DNA of 64,000 bases, taken from contig NZ_BCUF01000005.1 in NCBI RefSeq assembly GCF_001591145.1, forward strand, positions 62,001 to 126,000, given 5' to 3'. The notes beneath the pieces were generated by a model. That model was not told the origin of the DNA. It searched no databases and was given only the letters and a program-made list of their open reading frames with translations. This document shows, one piece after another, positions 42,521 through 51,325 of this stretch. How positions within the stretch are numbered: the stretch's first letter is position 1; every line of letters starts with the position of its first letter. The position numbers were made by a program, and so were the translations under genes. Source of the stretch: Vibrio harveyi NBRC 15634 = ATCC 14126 = KCTC 12724 (GTDB lineage: Bacteria > Pseudomonadota > Gammaproteobacteria > Enterobacterales > Vibrionaceae).

Positions 42521-43612
42521 CTACTTGTCTGCGAAATAGTCGACCAACGTTTTACGCCACTTTCGTGATTCACGGATTTGTAACAGCGCGCGGTTAATCT
42601 CTTCCTCATAACGGTTGTTCTCTGTGATGATGAAGCCGTAGTTCTGTTTTTCTAGTTGGTACGGCAACACTTCTAAATCCTCAAATTGCCCAGATAGTCT
42701 GCTGCTGCCAATCATGTATTTGAGCACAACATCATCCGCGACAATCGCCTCGACTTCACCTTTGTCTAAGGCAGTTAAAAGCGCCGTCATGTCTGCATAG
42801 TCTTTGTGGCGAATGCCAAAGCTAGTGAGTAACAAGGAAGAGGTGGTGGCCGTTTTGGTACCGACTTCAACATTGGCAAGATCATTGATACCTTTGATTT
42901 GTGAATAACCTTGGCTAAGGGTGAGTTTGCTAGCCAAAACTGCAGTAATACTGGCGATAAAAAGCATGCTGAAAACACCAATGAATACCGTCACAATTCG
43001 CCCAGTTAAGCTTTTAAATTCAAAGTAGTTAAACGGTCCTCGGGTAATAAACAGCAAGCCAAGAATAAAGCTTTCAACCCAGCGACCGCTTCTGTTTTTC
43101 ATTGAATATAGCTTTTCGTTTTTCCCTTCTTCTAACGCATAGAAAAATGCTCCGACTAAGCCAGCTACCAATATGATGGCACCAACGATGAGCCACAAAG
43201 CCGGGTTTAAAAAGATAGATTGCAAGGTATGCAGATAGCCTTGGTTTTTTACCGCAATCGCGAGATGGGTTTCGTAGAAAGAATGAGAAAAATCAGCGAA
43301 CAGTTCGCGTTCTGGAGTTATAGAAATACATGAAACACCTATATCTATTTGTTCTGTTTCTATCGCGTTGAGTAGATCGTCTAAAGGTTGGTTTTCAAAA
43401 CGAAACTCGACGCTCATTTCTTTGGCAATTTGCTCCCATAATTCAATGCTGAGACCGTTCAAATCACTGTCAACAGAACCAATAACAAAAGGAGGACATG
43501 GGTAAGTCCCGACCTTAAGCGGAGAAGCGTTAGAGGAACTAGTCAGTAAAGAAAGAAGCAAAAATGTTGTAATTACAAGGAATTGAAGTGTCGTTTTCAA
43601 ACCAATTTGCAT
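42521..43612 (-). CDS. Ionotropic-glutamate-receptor-like protein (SBP_bac_3 with embedded pore)
   Basis: The protein has 363 aa from 43612 (GAGGG seven bases upstream); the longer frame adds a non-signal extension. A signal peptide is followed by half of a type-3 solute-binding domain (LKVGTYPCPPF; ELWEQIAKEM), a membrane segment (ALWLIVGAIILVAGLVGAFF), a pore-like re-entrant region, a second membrane segment with LTGRIVTVFIGVFS and FIASITAVLASKL, then the second half of the binding domain. This is the iGluR plan (GluR0-like). The position of the TVGYG potassium filter reads ITRGPFN instead. Ligand and ion are unknown. Confidence 0.85.
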   Translation of the reverse strand: MQIGLKTTLQFLVITTFLLLSLLTSSSNASPLKVGTYPCPPFVIGSVDSDLNGLSIELWEQIAKEMSVEFRFENQPLDDLLNAIETEQIDIGVSCISITPERELFADFSHSFYETHLAIAVKNQGYLHTLQSIFLNPALWLIVGAIILVAGLVGAFFYALEEGKNEKLYSMKNRSGRWVESFILGLLFITRGPFNYFEFKSLTGRIVTVFIGVFSMLFIASITAVLASKLTLSQGYSQIKGINDLANVEVGTKTATTSSLLLTSFGIRHKDYADMTALLTALDKGEVEAIVADDVVLKYMIGSSRLSGQFEDLEVLPYQLEKQNYGFIITENNRYEEEINRALLQIRESRKWRKTLVDYFADK

Positions 43613-43907
43613 GCGCAGACCCTCAAAAAAGTGGCAGCGCTGAATTGAATCAAGAGCGATTTCTTGCACAAAAAAGCCCGAGTGTTGAGAGTTTCCGAGA
43701 GGTAATGATGAATTCAATGCTGCCTTAATTTTGTTATTTACTGTTTTAACTATAGCAGGCAACGCTTCATTGAATTTCAAGTTCGATGACGTTAACAGCG
43801 AGACGAGCGTTGGGAGAGTCTGTAAGCGTATGTAAGCATCGATAGAAGAGGCTGTTTTTTTGTTTAAAATTTGTCTCTTTATTGAATGATGTTTTATTGG
43901 AGTAGTG

Positions 43908-44567
43908 ATGAAGAAACAAACATTGACGATGATTATTTTGATTGCGTTGACAGGCTGTGGTATCGAAGGACAAAGCCATTCTTCTACTCCAGCTAATGCA
44001 CCTAATTTGTTTGTATCACAATGTGGAGATCAACTGTTTCCAGATGAACCTAGTCTGTCCTTTGCAGTTAAGGGGGATGTGGCAGAATTACAAGGGGTCA
44101 TTTGTAAAGGGTCACCTGCTGCATTTGAACGTATGATGAAAAAGCACCCAGAGATTAAACTACTTAAGTTTATTAGTATTGATGGCTCTGCTGATGATGA
44201 TGCAAACCTAGAGCTCGCTTACCAAGTACGTGCAAGCCAATTAGATTCTTACATTGCTGCTGATGGAGAAATAGCCTCTGGTGGTACAGATTTGTTTGTA
44301 GCTGGCGTGAATAGAACGATAGAAAGTGGGGCGACGATCGGAGTGCATTCTTGGGGAGCTGGGGATGACATTGCCACAGACTTTCCTGTTGGTCACGAAT
44401 ATCATCAGCCATACATTGATTACTACAGAAAAATGGGATTACCCGACCCAGAAGGCTTTTACTACTTCACTATAAACGCAGCATCGGCTGACAATATCTA
44501 CAATATGAATGAGCGAGAAATCACGCTGTACGGGCTAGGTAAGATCACCTCTTCTACAAGTAATTAA
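43908..44567 (+). CDS. Lipoprotein with ClpP/crotonase-like fold (COG3904-like)
   Basis: The protein has 219 aa from the ATG at 43908, with TTGGAG five bases upstream. The signal peptide ends in an ALTGC lipobox. The segment ADGEIASGGTDLFVAGVNRTIESGATIGVHSWG resembles periplasmic ClpP-like proteins, with a Ser at the expected nucleophile position (ASGG). The C-terminal AASADNIYNMNEREITLYGL fits that fold. Proteolytic activity is not certain. It diverges from the receptor-like gene, with about 295 bp between them. Confidence 0.6.
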   Translation: MKKQTLTMIILIALTGCGIEGQSHSSTPANAPNLFVSQCGDQLFPDEPSLSFAVKGDVAELQGVICKGSPAAFERMMKKHPEIKLLKFISIDGSADDDANLELAYQVRASQLDSYIAADGEIASGGTDLFVAGVNRTIESGATIGVHSWGAGDDIATDFPVGHEYHQPYIDYYRKMGLPDPEGFYYFTINAASADNIYNMNEREITLYGLGKITSSTSN

Positions 44568-44652
44568 GGGCAACGACAATTCGGGTGTTGTGTTGATGTC
44601 TGCGCATAGAGTGAGTTTCAGAAGCGAGCATGAATATCGGATACTAAAATAC

Positions 44653-44683
44653 AAAAGCCGAGCGATGAACGCTCGGCTTTTTA
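44653..44683. terminator. Bidirectional terminator
   Basis: AAAAGCCGAGCG (44653-44664) and CGCTCGGCTTTT (44670-44681) form a 12-bp stem around a 5-nt loop, with A and T tracts on each side. It serves both the ClpP-like gene (+) and the EamA gene (-). Confidence 0.9.
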
Positions 44684-44688
44684 AATAC

Positions 44689-45594
44689 TTACGCTGCAGG
44701 GGCTCGGTGATGTTGCTCTTCTGCGAGTTTGGCGGCTTGTGCTTGCTTTTGTTTGCGGCGTTCTCGTTTTGATAGCCAAATCAGAGGCACGACAATCATT
44801 ACTGTACCAATTGCCATAAAAATATCTGGCACTTCACCGAACCAAATCAAACCAACGATCACGGCACCAATCAAGCCGCTGTATTCTGCGCTAGCAATTT
44901 TGTTGCTATCGATAGAGCGATAAGCCAACACGCAGGTTGCTGCATAAATCATGATGAATAAGCTTGAACCTGCTGCTACAGGGAATGAGCTCCAATCCCA
45001 TGCTTCGCCCTCGATAAACACCAACAAGAGTGATACAGGCATACCGGCTAGATTCGTCATCAAAAGTGTGTGTGGTACGGATTGGTTCTTCGGTAACTTC
45101 CGAATTAGCAGGTTGTTGATCGCCAAAGTGACTGCGACAACCAATGCCGATAGCGCCGCCCAATCAATCTGATCAGGGCGAATAATCACAAGTACACCTG
45201 CAAATCCCATCACTGCTGCCGCAATAGATTGTGCAGAAAGCTTCTCTCCAAAGAAGATGGCTGCCAGTGGCAACATGATTAAAGGTGCGGCATAGAAGAT
45301 CGCATTCGCGGTCGCGAGTGGCATTGATGAGATGGCAAACACCATAAAAATCGCACCAGTTAACCAAACGTGCGCACGAACCGCATGCCATTTAAAGCCT
45401 TCCATTAATGGGGCATGTTTAGTGAGTAGGTACACGGGTAATAACATCATCACAGCTGACAATTGTCGGTAAAACACAAACTGAAAAACCGGCACCTCAT
45501 TACCGACGCTTTTGATCAAAGCGTCTGAGAGCACCGCAATTAGGTTGCCAACAATTAATAGCAGCATGGCTGCGCCGACAGATGTGACTTTCAC
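44689..45594 (-). CDS. EamA/DMT-superfamily transporter
   Basis: The protein has 301 aa from a GTG at 45594, which is preceded by GAGGAGAGG. The frame extended to a TTG at 45621 has no ribosome site. About ten membrane helices form two EamA repeats, and the C-terminal tail is basic then Ala/Glu-rich (KRERRKQKQAQAAKLAEE). The substrate is unknown. It diverges from a LysR regulator across 94 bp, which probably controls it. Confidence 0.88.
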   Translation of the reverse strand: MKVTSVGAAMLLLIVGNLIAVLSDALIKSVGNEVPVFQFVFYRQLSAVMMLLPVYLLTKHAPLMEGFKWHAVRAHVWLTGAIFMVFAISSMPLATANAIFYAAPLIMLPLAAIFFGEKLSAQSIAAAVMGFAGVLVIIRPDQIDWAALSALVVAVTLAINNLLIRKLPKNQSVPHTLLMTNLAGMPVSLLLVFIEGEAWDWSSFPVAAGSSLFIMIYAATCVLAYRSIDSNKIASAEYSGLIGAVIVGLIWFGEVPDIFMAIGTVMIVVPLIWLSKRERRKQKQAQAAKLAEEQHHRAPAA

Positions 45595-45688
45595 GTTATT
45601 CCTCTCCTCATTCTTTGCCAAAGAGTAGGTGATGTCATAGGATGAAGTGAAATGATATTTATTAGTTTAAGTATGAGATTTTTAGATA

Positions 45689-46573
45689 ATGAAATTGCCA
45701 CCTCTTAGAGCGGTCCACTGTTTTGAATCCGTTGCTCGTAATTTGAGCTTTTCCCTTGCAGCAGAGGAGCTCAACGTGACGCAAAGTGCGGTGAGTCATC
45801 AGATTCGTATATTAGAAGACTACCTTGGTGAAGCCCTGTTCATTCGTCAGGGGCGTAAGTTATCGCTCTCGGATACTGGCTTTCGTTATCTTGAAGATAT
45901 CAGTCCTGCTATTAGTGCCATTGCGATGGCGAGTCAAAAAGTGCGTGAAGGCGAAAAGGGCAGTCTACGCTTGGCAATTTACAGCTCGCTGGCGGTGAAA
46001 TGGTTAATCCCACGATTGGCGGACTTCAAGCGTCAGCATCCGGAAATTGATCTTACGCTCAACATGGTTGCAGGAGATCCAGAACAAACCGACAGCGTTG
46101 GTGACTGTTTTATCACAGTGCAGAAGCCTAAGCGTAATTACGTGGCTGTGCGTTTATATGATGAGACTTTGTATCCGGTATGTAGCCTCAATATCTGGAA
46201 AGAAATTCAAGACCAACCAATGCCGAATGCACTCTGGCACTATCCGATCCTTTCGACCGACTCTATCTATCGTGAGCGCGGTAAAGATTGGTCAGAGTGG
46301 TGCAAAGCCGGTGGGTTTGAGTTGCCAAAAGATATTGATATGCAGCACTTCAGTCACATGCTGCTGGCTATCGAAGCTGCTCGCTATGACCAAGGCATTA
46401 CGTTTGCCAATGACTTTATGTTGAATGAACGGGATAAGGCTCAAGACTTGGTTTATATCCCCTCTCACGGCTTAGAAACTGGGGATAGCTTTTACTTTGT
46501 ACATAAGAAGAATCGTGCTCGTCAGCCTGAAATCATCAAGTTGACTAACTGGCTTAAACAGCAGTGCTTATAG
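45689..46573 (+). CDS. LysR-family regulator, GcvA-like
   Basis: The 294-aa protein begins LPPLRAVHCFESVARNLSFSLAAEELNVTQSAVSHQIRILEDYLGEALFIRQGRKLSLSDTG, a GcvA-type helix-turn-helix. The C-terminal ligand domain shows LRLAIYSSLAVKWLIPRL. It is divergent from the EamA transporter, the standard LysR target arrangement. The inducer is unknown. Confidence 0.9.
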   Translation: MKLPPLRAVHCFESVARNLSFSLAAEELNVTQSAVSHQIRILEDYLGEALFIRQGRKLSLSDTGFRYLEDISPAISAIAMASQKVREGEKGSLRLAIYSSLAVKWLIPRLADFKRQHPEIDLTLNMVAGDPEQTDSVGDCFITVQKPKRNYVAVRLYDETLYPVCSLNIWKEIQDQPMPNALWHYPILSTDSIYRERGKDWSEWCKAGGFELPKDIDMQHFSHMLLAIEAARYDQGITFANDFMLNERDKAQDLVYIPSHGLETGDSFYFVHKKNRARQPEIIKLTNWLKQQCL

Positions 46574-46649
46574 CGCAGATTGTGTGATTGCTTCGTGGTA
46601 TTCCTTGTGATGCTAGACTTAATTTAGGCAGGTCAGTTGGGAGAGTATC

Positions 46650-47036
46650 ATGAGCTACGCGCACATTTTGGTGGCAGTTGATTTATCAGATTCGAGTCGA
46701 GTAGTGATCGACAAAGCTATTGCGATGGCAAGAGATGCAAACAGTAAGGTGTCTTTTGTTTTTGTTGATCACGATAGGGTCGCGCTGGAATCGAAGGACG
46801 AGCAAAAGCTAATGCAAGAACTTGATGCTTTAGCTAAGCAGAGTGATTATCCAATTAGCGAGTCCATGGTGGTGGTGGGGGATCTACATATTAAGTTGGC
46901 TGGTATAGCGAAGGAAAATGACATCGATTTGGTGGTGTGTGGTCACCATCATAAGTTTATGAGCCGCTTGTTCTCTTCTATTCCCAAGCTCGCCAATGCT
47001 ATTGAGGCAGACTTGCTCGTCGTATATTTGGACTGA
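46650..47036 (+). CDS. uspA: Universal stress protein, UspA type
   Basis: The 128-aa protein starts YAHILVAVDLSDSSRVVIDKAI and ends ADLLVVYLD. The C-terminal segment VVCGHHHKFMSRLFSSIPKLANAI matches UspA rather than the ATP-binding type, since the G-2x-G-9x-G pattern is absent. It is slightly shorter than E. coli UspA. It is a single gene with its own terminator. The E. coli protein is induced by starvation and stress. Confidence 0.88.
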   Translation: MSYAHILVAVDLSDSSRVVIDKAIAMARDANSKVSFVFVDHDRVALESKDEQKLMQELDALAKQSDYPISESMVVVGDLHIKLAGIAKENDIDLVVCGHHHKFMSRLFSSIPKLANAIEADLLVVYLD

Positions 47037-47060
47037 GCCCTCACTCAAGATTACAAAGTA

Positions 47061-47088
47061 AAAGGGAGGCTTTGCTAAGCCTCCCTTT
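47061..47088. terminator. Bidirectional terminator between uspA-like and nucleosidase genes
   Basis: AAAGGGAGGCTT (47061-47072) and AAGCCTCCCTTT (47077-47088) form a perfect 12-bp stem around a 4-nt loop. Confidence 0.88.
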
Positions 47089-47104
47089 ATGATTCTAAAA
47101 GCGA

Positions 47105-47917
47105 CTATTGCTTTTTGATCAGCGCTTTAATCACATCAATCGTGTATAGCTGACAATCGACCGCGGTTTGCGGATCGAAGTCTTGCTTGTGTTGATCTGT
47201 GTTCGAAAGTATACGGATACCAACGAAAGGCACTTGGTAAGCTTGAGCAACCAATGCCGCAGAGGAAGTCTCCATTTCTTCAACAGACGTACCGTATGTT
47301 TCATGGAACCAGTTGATACGATCCACTTCGCGGTTCCATTCGTCCGCTGAGCCAATCAAGCCTCTCACGACTTTGCCTTTTTTGTATTCTTCAGACAAAG
47401 AAAGAGCGGTTTCAACCAGTGCCGGATCCGCTTTAAATTGTTTGTGTTCAACAAACTCGCCGTTTTCACGTAGACGCATGGTTACGTCGAAGTTCTGCCA
47501 CTTCGTTGGGTCGATGCCTTTGCCTTTTTTAGCAAACTCAGACTTGTAAGCGCCCATGTTGAAACTCGCTTCGCCAACCACAATGTCACCGCGGTATAAC
47601 TTAGGATCGTGACCACCAGATGTACCTTGGTTGATAATATACTTTGGATTGAAGTGTTCAATCGCAATAGTGGTAGAGGCTGCAGCGTTCGCCAAGCCAA
47701 CTTCGGTACGAGAAACCACGACTGGATAGCCATCTATATCACCTTGCCAGAAGGTCCAAGAACCAATGGTGGTTTGTTTGGCATCATCCAATGCTTCAAC
47801 TAGGGTGCTGGTTTCAATATCCATCGCGCCTTGCACAAGGATTGGTTGAGTTTGAGCGAAAACAGAGAAAGAAAGTACTGCAGGAAAAAGTGCAGCGAAA
47901 CGTTTAAAGATTTGCAT
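47105..47917 (-). CDS. Exported MTA/SAH nucleosidase-family protein
   Basis: The 270-aa protein has a signal peptide ([23 protein letters not shown]). The PNP/UDP phosphorylase-like fold shows [38 protein letters not shown], the purine-binding [15 protein letters not shown] and ILSNTDQ. Its Asp in the last motif fits the catalytic acid of MTA/SAH nucleosidases. The usual enzyme is cytosolic and about 230 aa; an exported copy would act on nucleosides in the periplasm. Whether it cleaves SAH, MTA or another nucleoside is not known. Confidence 0.85.
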   Translation of the reverse strand: MQIFKRFAALFPAVLSFSVFAQTQPILVQGAMDIETSTLVEALDDAKQTTIGSWTFWQGDIDGYPVVVSRTEVGLANAAASTTIAIEHFNPKYIINQGTSGGHDPKLYRGDIVVGEASFNMGAYKSEFAKKGKGIDPTKWQNFDVTMRLRENGEFVEHKQFKADPALVETALSLSEEYKKGKVVRGLIGSADEWNREVDRINWFHETYGTSVEEMETSSAALVAQAYQVPFVGIRILSNTDQHKQDFDPQTAVDCQLYTIDVIKALIKKQ

Positions 47918-48043
47918 ACGACATACTTACAAATGAGAAAGATGGCGAAATCTACCAATAGCAATCGTTTGCGTCAATTGGTTGAATTGTTATTTTTCTT
48001 AATAAATGAAAATTCTTGATTGTCGTTCTAAATAACAAGAATG

Positions 48044-48073
48044 AAAAAATCCGAGCGGGGGAGGCTCGGATTT
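48044..48073 (-). terminator. Terminator of the NlpE-like gene
   Basis: AAATCCGAGC (48047-48056) and GCTCGGATTT (48064-48073) pair around a G-rich loop. On the minus strand the stem is followed by a run of T (TTTTTTC). Confidence 0.85.
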
Positions 48074-48110
48074 GGCCTTTATCAGGACTAGATTAAATGG
48101 TTATACCGTA

Positions 48111-48620
48111 TTAAGGCATCTTGCTCAGGTTGTAAAATGAAGCCAGTTCGCCAGTCGCTTTTTCGCCGTTCATATCCAACTTCATTAGCATGTTTTCACC
48201 AACGAAGTACTGGTTTGGACCAGACTCATCAACCAATGTAATGGTGTTGCCTGATTCATTCCAAGTGAACTTACCTTCTGATTTGATAGGGTTGCCTTCT
48301 TTGCCTTCATACAGCTCTACTAATGTATAAGTGCCGTCTTCGTTAAGGGTTAACGTTGTATCGATACCCGCGCAATCTGCACAAGGAAGTTTGCCTTTGT
48401 AAATGCCGTTCCAATCCAACGAATTTTGCGCATTGTGACCAGAATCTACAAAGGTATCTGTCGTGATCATTTGCTCTTCTTCAATCGGTGTTGCATCAAC
48501 GGTGCTTTCAACTTCTGAGGCCTGAGGAATGTCAACCGCAGTTGTCTCTGCTGGTTTCTCATCCTGACAGCCTGCTAGAATAACGACCGCACCAGTGAGT
48601 GCTAATAGTGTCTTTTTCAT
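48111..48620 (-). CDS. NlpE-like copper-homeostasis/adhesion lipoprotein
   Basis: The protein has 169 aa from the ATG at 48620, with AGAGAGG upstream. The signal peptide ends AVVILAGC, a lipobox. An acidic linker follows and then the NlpE N-domain WNGIYKGKLPCADCAGIDTTLTLNEDGTY with its CxxC motif. E. coli NlpE signals envelope stress to Cpx and senses copper or surface contact. The second NlpE domain is absent, so this is a short form. Confidence 0.85.
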   Translation of the reverse strand: MKKTLLALTGAVVILAGCQDEKPAETTAVDIPQASEVESTVDATPIEEEQMITTDTFVDSGHNAQNSLDWNGIYKGKLPCADCAGIDTTLTLNEDGTYTLVELYEGKEGNPIKSEGKFTWNESGNTITLVDESGPNQYFVGENMLMKLDMNGEKATGELASFYNLSKMP

Positions 48621-48818
48621 TTTATTCCTCTCTAAATCAACAAGTTGATATACCAAAGTAATCTCGTTGCATGTATGCTAAGGTCACTTAGGTATACCGT
48701 GATAATAATAGACTTGTTTCCTAAACCTGCGTCAGAACAAAGCAAACCATTGAACGGCCTCTGTAAGAAAAAATCTTTAACGTCAGTGATTTGCAAATAA
48801 AAGGGATAGGAGAAGAAA

Positions 48819-49034
48819 ATGGAAGAATTGGTTACAGTCGTTCTTCGAGCAATTGTTCGTTCTATTATTATAGAAATTTTCCTGTGGAGATTGAGTTATT
48901 GCACCGGTTATATCGGGCTGTCGATTATTACTTTAGGCAAGCGTCCGCACAAACCAATGTCGAAAGCGATGCGAATACGCATCAGCTATTTTGGTATTTT
49001 TCTGTTGGTTGTGTTCCTTGTGTTTATGTTTTGA
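48819..49034 (+). CDS. Small membrane protein, 71 aa
   Basis: AGGAGAAG lies six bases before the ATG. The protein starts MEELVTVVLRAIVRSIIIEI and has two hydrophobic segments (about residues 6-38 and 50-71). A 115-aa frame in another register overlaps it but lacks this ribosome site. The function is unknown. It may be part of an uncharacterised vibrio family. Confidence 0.65.
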   Translation: MEELVTVVLRAIVRSIIIEIFLWRLSYCTGYIGLSIITLGKRPHKPMSKAMRIRISYFGIFLLVVFLVFMF

Positions 49035-49070
49035 CTTTCGTAGCGCAATTTTTAAACCGCCACCAGATAA

Positions 49071-49098
49071 AAAAGGCTCATCAGATGATGAGCCTTTT
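49071..49098. terminator. Bidirectional terminator before proV
   Basis: AAAAGGCTCATCA (49071-49083) and TGATGAGCCTTTT (49086-49098) form a long near-perfect stem. It ends the small-protein transcript (+) and the proXWV transcript (-). Confidence 0.88.
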
Positions 49099-49103
49099 GC
49101 GTA

Positions 49104-50345
49104 TTAGGATGCTTTATCCATTGCGGGTGGTGTTTTGACCTCCTTTGACGGAGACTCCTCTTCGGTATTATCAGTAAAGATTTCAGCCACGGCGCTACGT
49201 TCTAGTTCACCTTGCAGATTACCTTCGTCATCCACAACCGGCAGTGAGTAGTCACAAGACATGGTGTCTGGAAGTACTTCTTCAATTACGGAATCAGGAG
49301 AGACAACAGGCACTTCTTCGTAGATCTCTTCTGCCAGCTCTTGTGCTGCATCGGTTTTCGCAGCATCTAGCAAGCTCTCTTTGGTAACCACTCCTTGATA
49401 GCCATCATCGGTCACGTGGTACGCGTAGTCTTGTTTCACGCGTTTCATCTCAACAAGGGCTTCTTCAATGGTTGTTGCTGCAATGCGATACGCTGGTGGC
49501 TGCATCACGGTTTCAACCGTCAGAGCGCGTGCTCGGTTTACGTCCTTCACGAAGGCCTCTACATATTCATCGGCAGGGTGGAGCAGAATCTCGTCTGGAG
49601 AACCTTGTTGTACTAATTCGCCATCTTTCAAAATAGCGATACGGTCACCCAAGCGAAGCGCTTCATCCAAATCGTGAGTGATAAAGATAATGGTCTTATG
49701 TAGCTTCTCTTGCAGTTCAATCAGCTGATCTTGCATTTCGCTACGGATCAGAGGATCGAGTGCCGAGAACGCTTCATCCATCAATAGGATCTCGGCGTCA
49801 GTCGCCAGTGCACGAGCCAAGCCTACACGTTGTTGCTGACCACCAGAAAGCTGCGCAGGGTATTGGTTCTCGTAACCTTTCAGACCAACTGTCTCCAACC
49901 ATTCATTGGCTTTCGCAAGACGCGCTTCTTTTTTGATGCCTTGGATTTCCAAGCCGTAAGCTACGTTGTCAACCACAGTACGATGGGGCAAAAGACCGAA
50001 GCGTTGAAATACCATCGACATTTTATGGCGGCGAAACTCTTCTAGCTCTTTTGGTGACAGCTGCATTACGTCGACGCCTTCAACTAAGATTTGCCCCATG
50101 GTTGGGTCAATTAAACGGTTGAAGTGGCGAATCATGGTCGACTTACCAGAGCCAGATAGCCCCATAATAACGAAGATTTCGCCTTTGTTAATTTGCAGAT
50201 TGATGTCTTTTAAACCAACGGTATGACCCGTATCAGCCAGAATTTGGTCTTTGCTCTGGCCTTGTTTTACTCGCTCAATCACTGTTTTTGGCTTTGGTCC
50301 GAAGATCTTATACAGCCCGCTAATTTCAATAAGTGGCTTAGTCAT
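49104..50345 (-). CDS. proV: Glycine betaine/proline ABC transporter ATP-binding protein ProV
   Basis: The 413-aa protein has Walker A GLSGSGKST (about residue 62), ABC signature LSGGQQQR, Walker B ILLMDEAFSALDP, and a C-terminal region with tandem CBS domains (about residues 275-395). CBS domains sense ionic strength in related OpuA transporters. It overlaps proW by 8 bp. It energises uptake of osmoprotectants. The last 20 residues are Glu/Lys-rich. Confidence 0.95.
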   Translation of the reverse strand: MTKPLIEISGLYKIFGPKPKTVIERVKQGQSKDQILADTGHTVGLKDINLQINKGEIFVIMGLSGSGKSTMIRHFNRLIDPTMGQILVEGVDVMQLSPKELEEFRRHKMSMVFQRFGLLPHRTVVDNVAYGLEIQGIKKEARLAKANEWLETVGLKGYENQYPAQLSGGQQQRVGLARALATDAEILLMDEAFSALDPLIRSEMQDQLIELQEKLHKTIIFITHDLDEALRLGDRIAILKDGELVQQGSPDEILLHPADEYVEAFVKDVNRARALTVETVMQPPAYRIAATTIEEALVEMKRVKQDYAYHVTDDGYQGVVTKESLLDAAKTDAAQELAEEIYEEVPVVSPDSVIEEVLPDTMSCDYSLPVVDDEGNLQGELERSAVAEIFTDNTEEESPSKEVKTPPAMDKAS

Positions 50346-51237
50346 GTTTCAGATCTCCTAAGTGTGCTTGGGTTCGCTTCGCGTAAGCTTGCGACGCTCG
50401 GTCAAACAGAATCGCCAGTGCCACAATTGCTAGCCCGTTAAGCAGACCAAGGGTGAAATACTGGTTGGTAATTGATTTTAATACTGGCTGACCTAAGCCT
50501 TTAACGCCAATCATAGAAGCGATAACAACCATAGAAAGTGCCATCATGATGGTTTGGTTGATACCAGCCATAATGGTTGGCATTGCCAAAGGTAATTGTA
50601 CGCCGACTAAGCGTTGCTTGTTACTTGCACCAAAGGCGGTGGCGGCTTCAAGAACTTCCTTATCTACGAGTCGAATGCCTAAGTTGGTTAAACGAATGAC
50701 TGGTGGAATCGCGTAGATCACAACAGCAATCAAACCTGGGATCTTACCGATACCAAGGAGCATAACGACCGGAATCAGATAGACGAACGCGGGCATGGTT
50801 TGCATCACGTCGAGCAGTGGTGTCACGACGGATTGCACGCGATTGGAGCGTGCCATGGCAATACCGATAGGAATGCCGAGCGCAATGGCGAGCATGGTAC
50901 ACACCGTGATGATGCTGAGCGTCCGCATCGTGTCTTCCCACATGCCAAAGTACCCAATCAGGATTAATGACACGAAACACGCGACAGCCAGTTTCCACGA
51001 TCGGCTTGCGGCATAAACCAACGCGGTACACACACCAAGGATGATCATCCATGGTGTAGAAATGAGGAGTTTTTCGAACCAAACGAGAAATGAGAGAAGA
51101 GGATCGAAGAATGATTCAATAAGGTCGCCGTATTCGCGAGAGAAATCGCGGTAGGCACCATCTAGGGTTTTGCGGATAGCTCTGAGATCTGAGCGATCCA
51201 TTTCTGGGAATTCGCTAAGCCAATTCGAGTCAGACAT
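50338..51237 (-). CDS. proW: Glycine betaine/proline ABC transporter permease ProW
   Basis: The 299-aa protein has a long N-terminal cytosolic part and six to seven membrane helices. The permease EAA-type loop EAATAFGASNKQRLVGVQLPLAMPTIMAGINQ is intact. It forms the channel for ProX-delivered betaine. Gene order is proX-proW-proV, the reverse of E. coli proVWX. Confidence 0.95.
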   Translation of the reverse strand: MSDSNWLSEFPEMDRSDLRAIRKTLDGAYRDFSREYGDLIESFFDPLLSFLVWFEKLLISTPWMIILGVCTALVYAASRSWKLAVACFVSLILIGYFGMWEDTMRTLSIITVCTMLAIALGIPIGIAMARSNRVQSVVTPLLDVMQTMPAFVYLIPVVMLLGIGKIPGLIAVVIYAIPPVIRLTNLGIRLVDKEVLEAATAFGASNKQRLVGVQLPLAMPTIMAGINQTIMMALSMVVIASMIGVKGLGQPVLKSITNQYFTLGLLNGLAIVALAILFDRASQAYAKRTQAHLGDLKHD

Positions 51238-51325
51238 GTTTACTTCCTTTTCTTGCCGAGACCCAAGTGAGCCTCGGCATACAACAATTTTGGTATTCCT
51301 ATACCATTTACGAAACGTCTAAGTC

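Noticed and set aside
48791-49138. 115-aa frame overlapping the 71-aa membrane protein
   Set aside because: The 71-aa frame has a strong AGGAG site at the right distance, and the longer frame runs into the proV terminator and gene.
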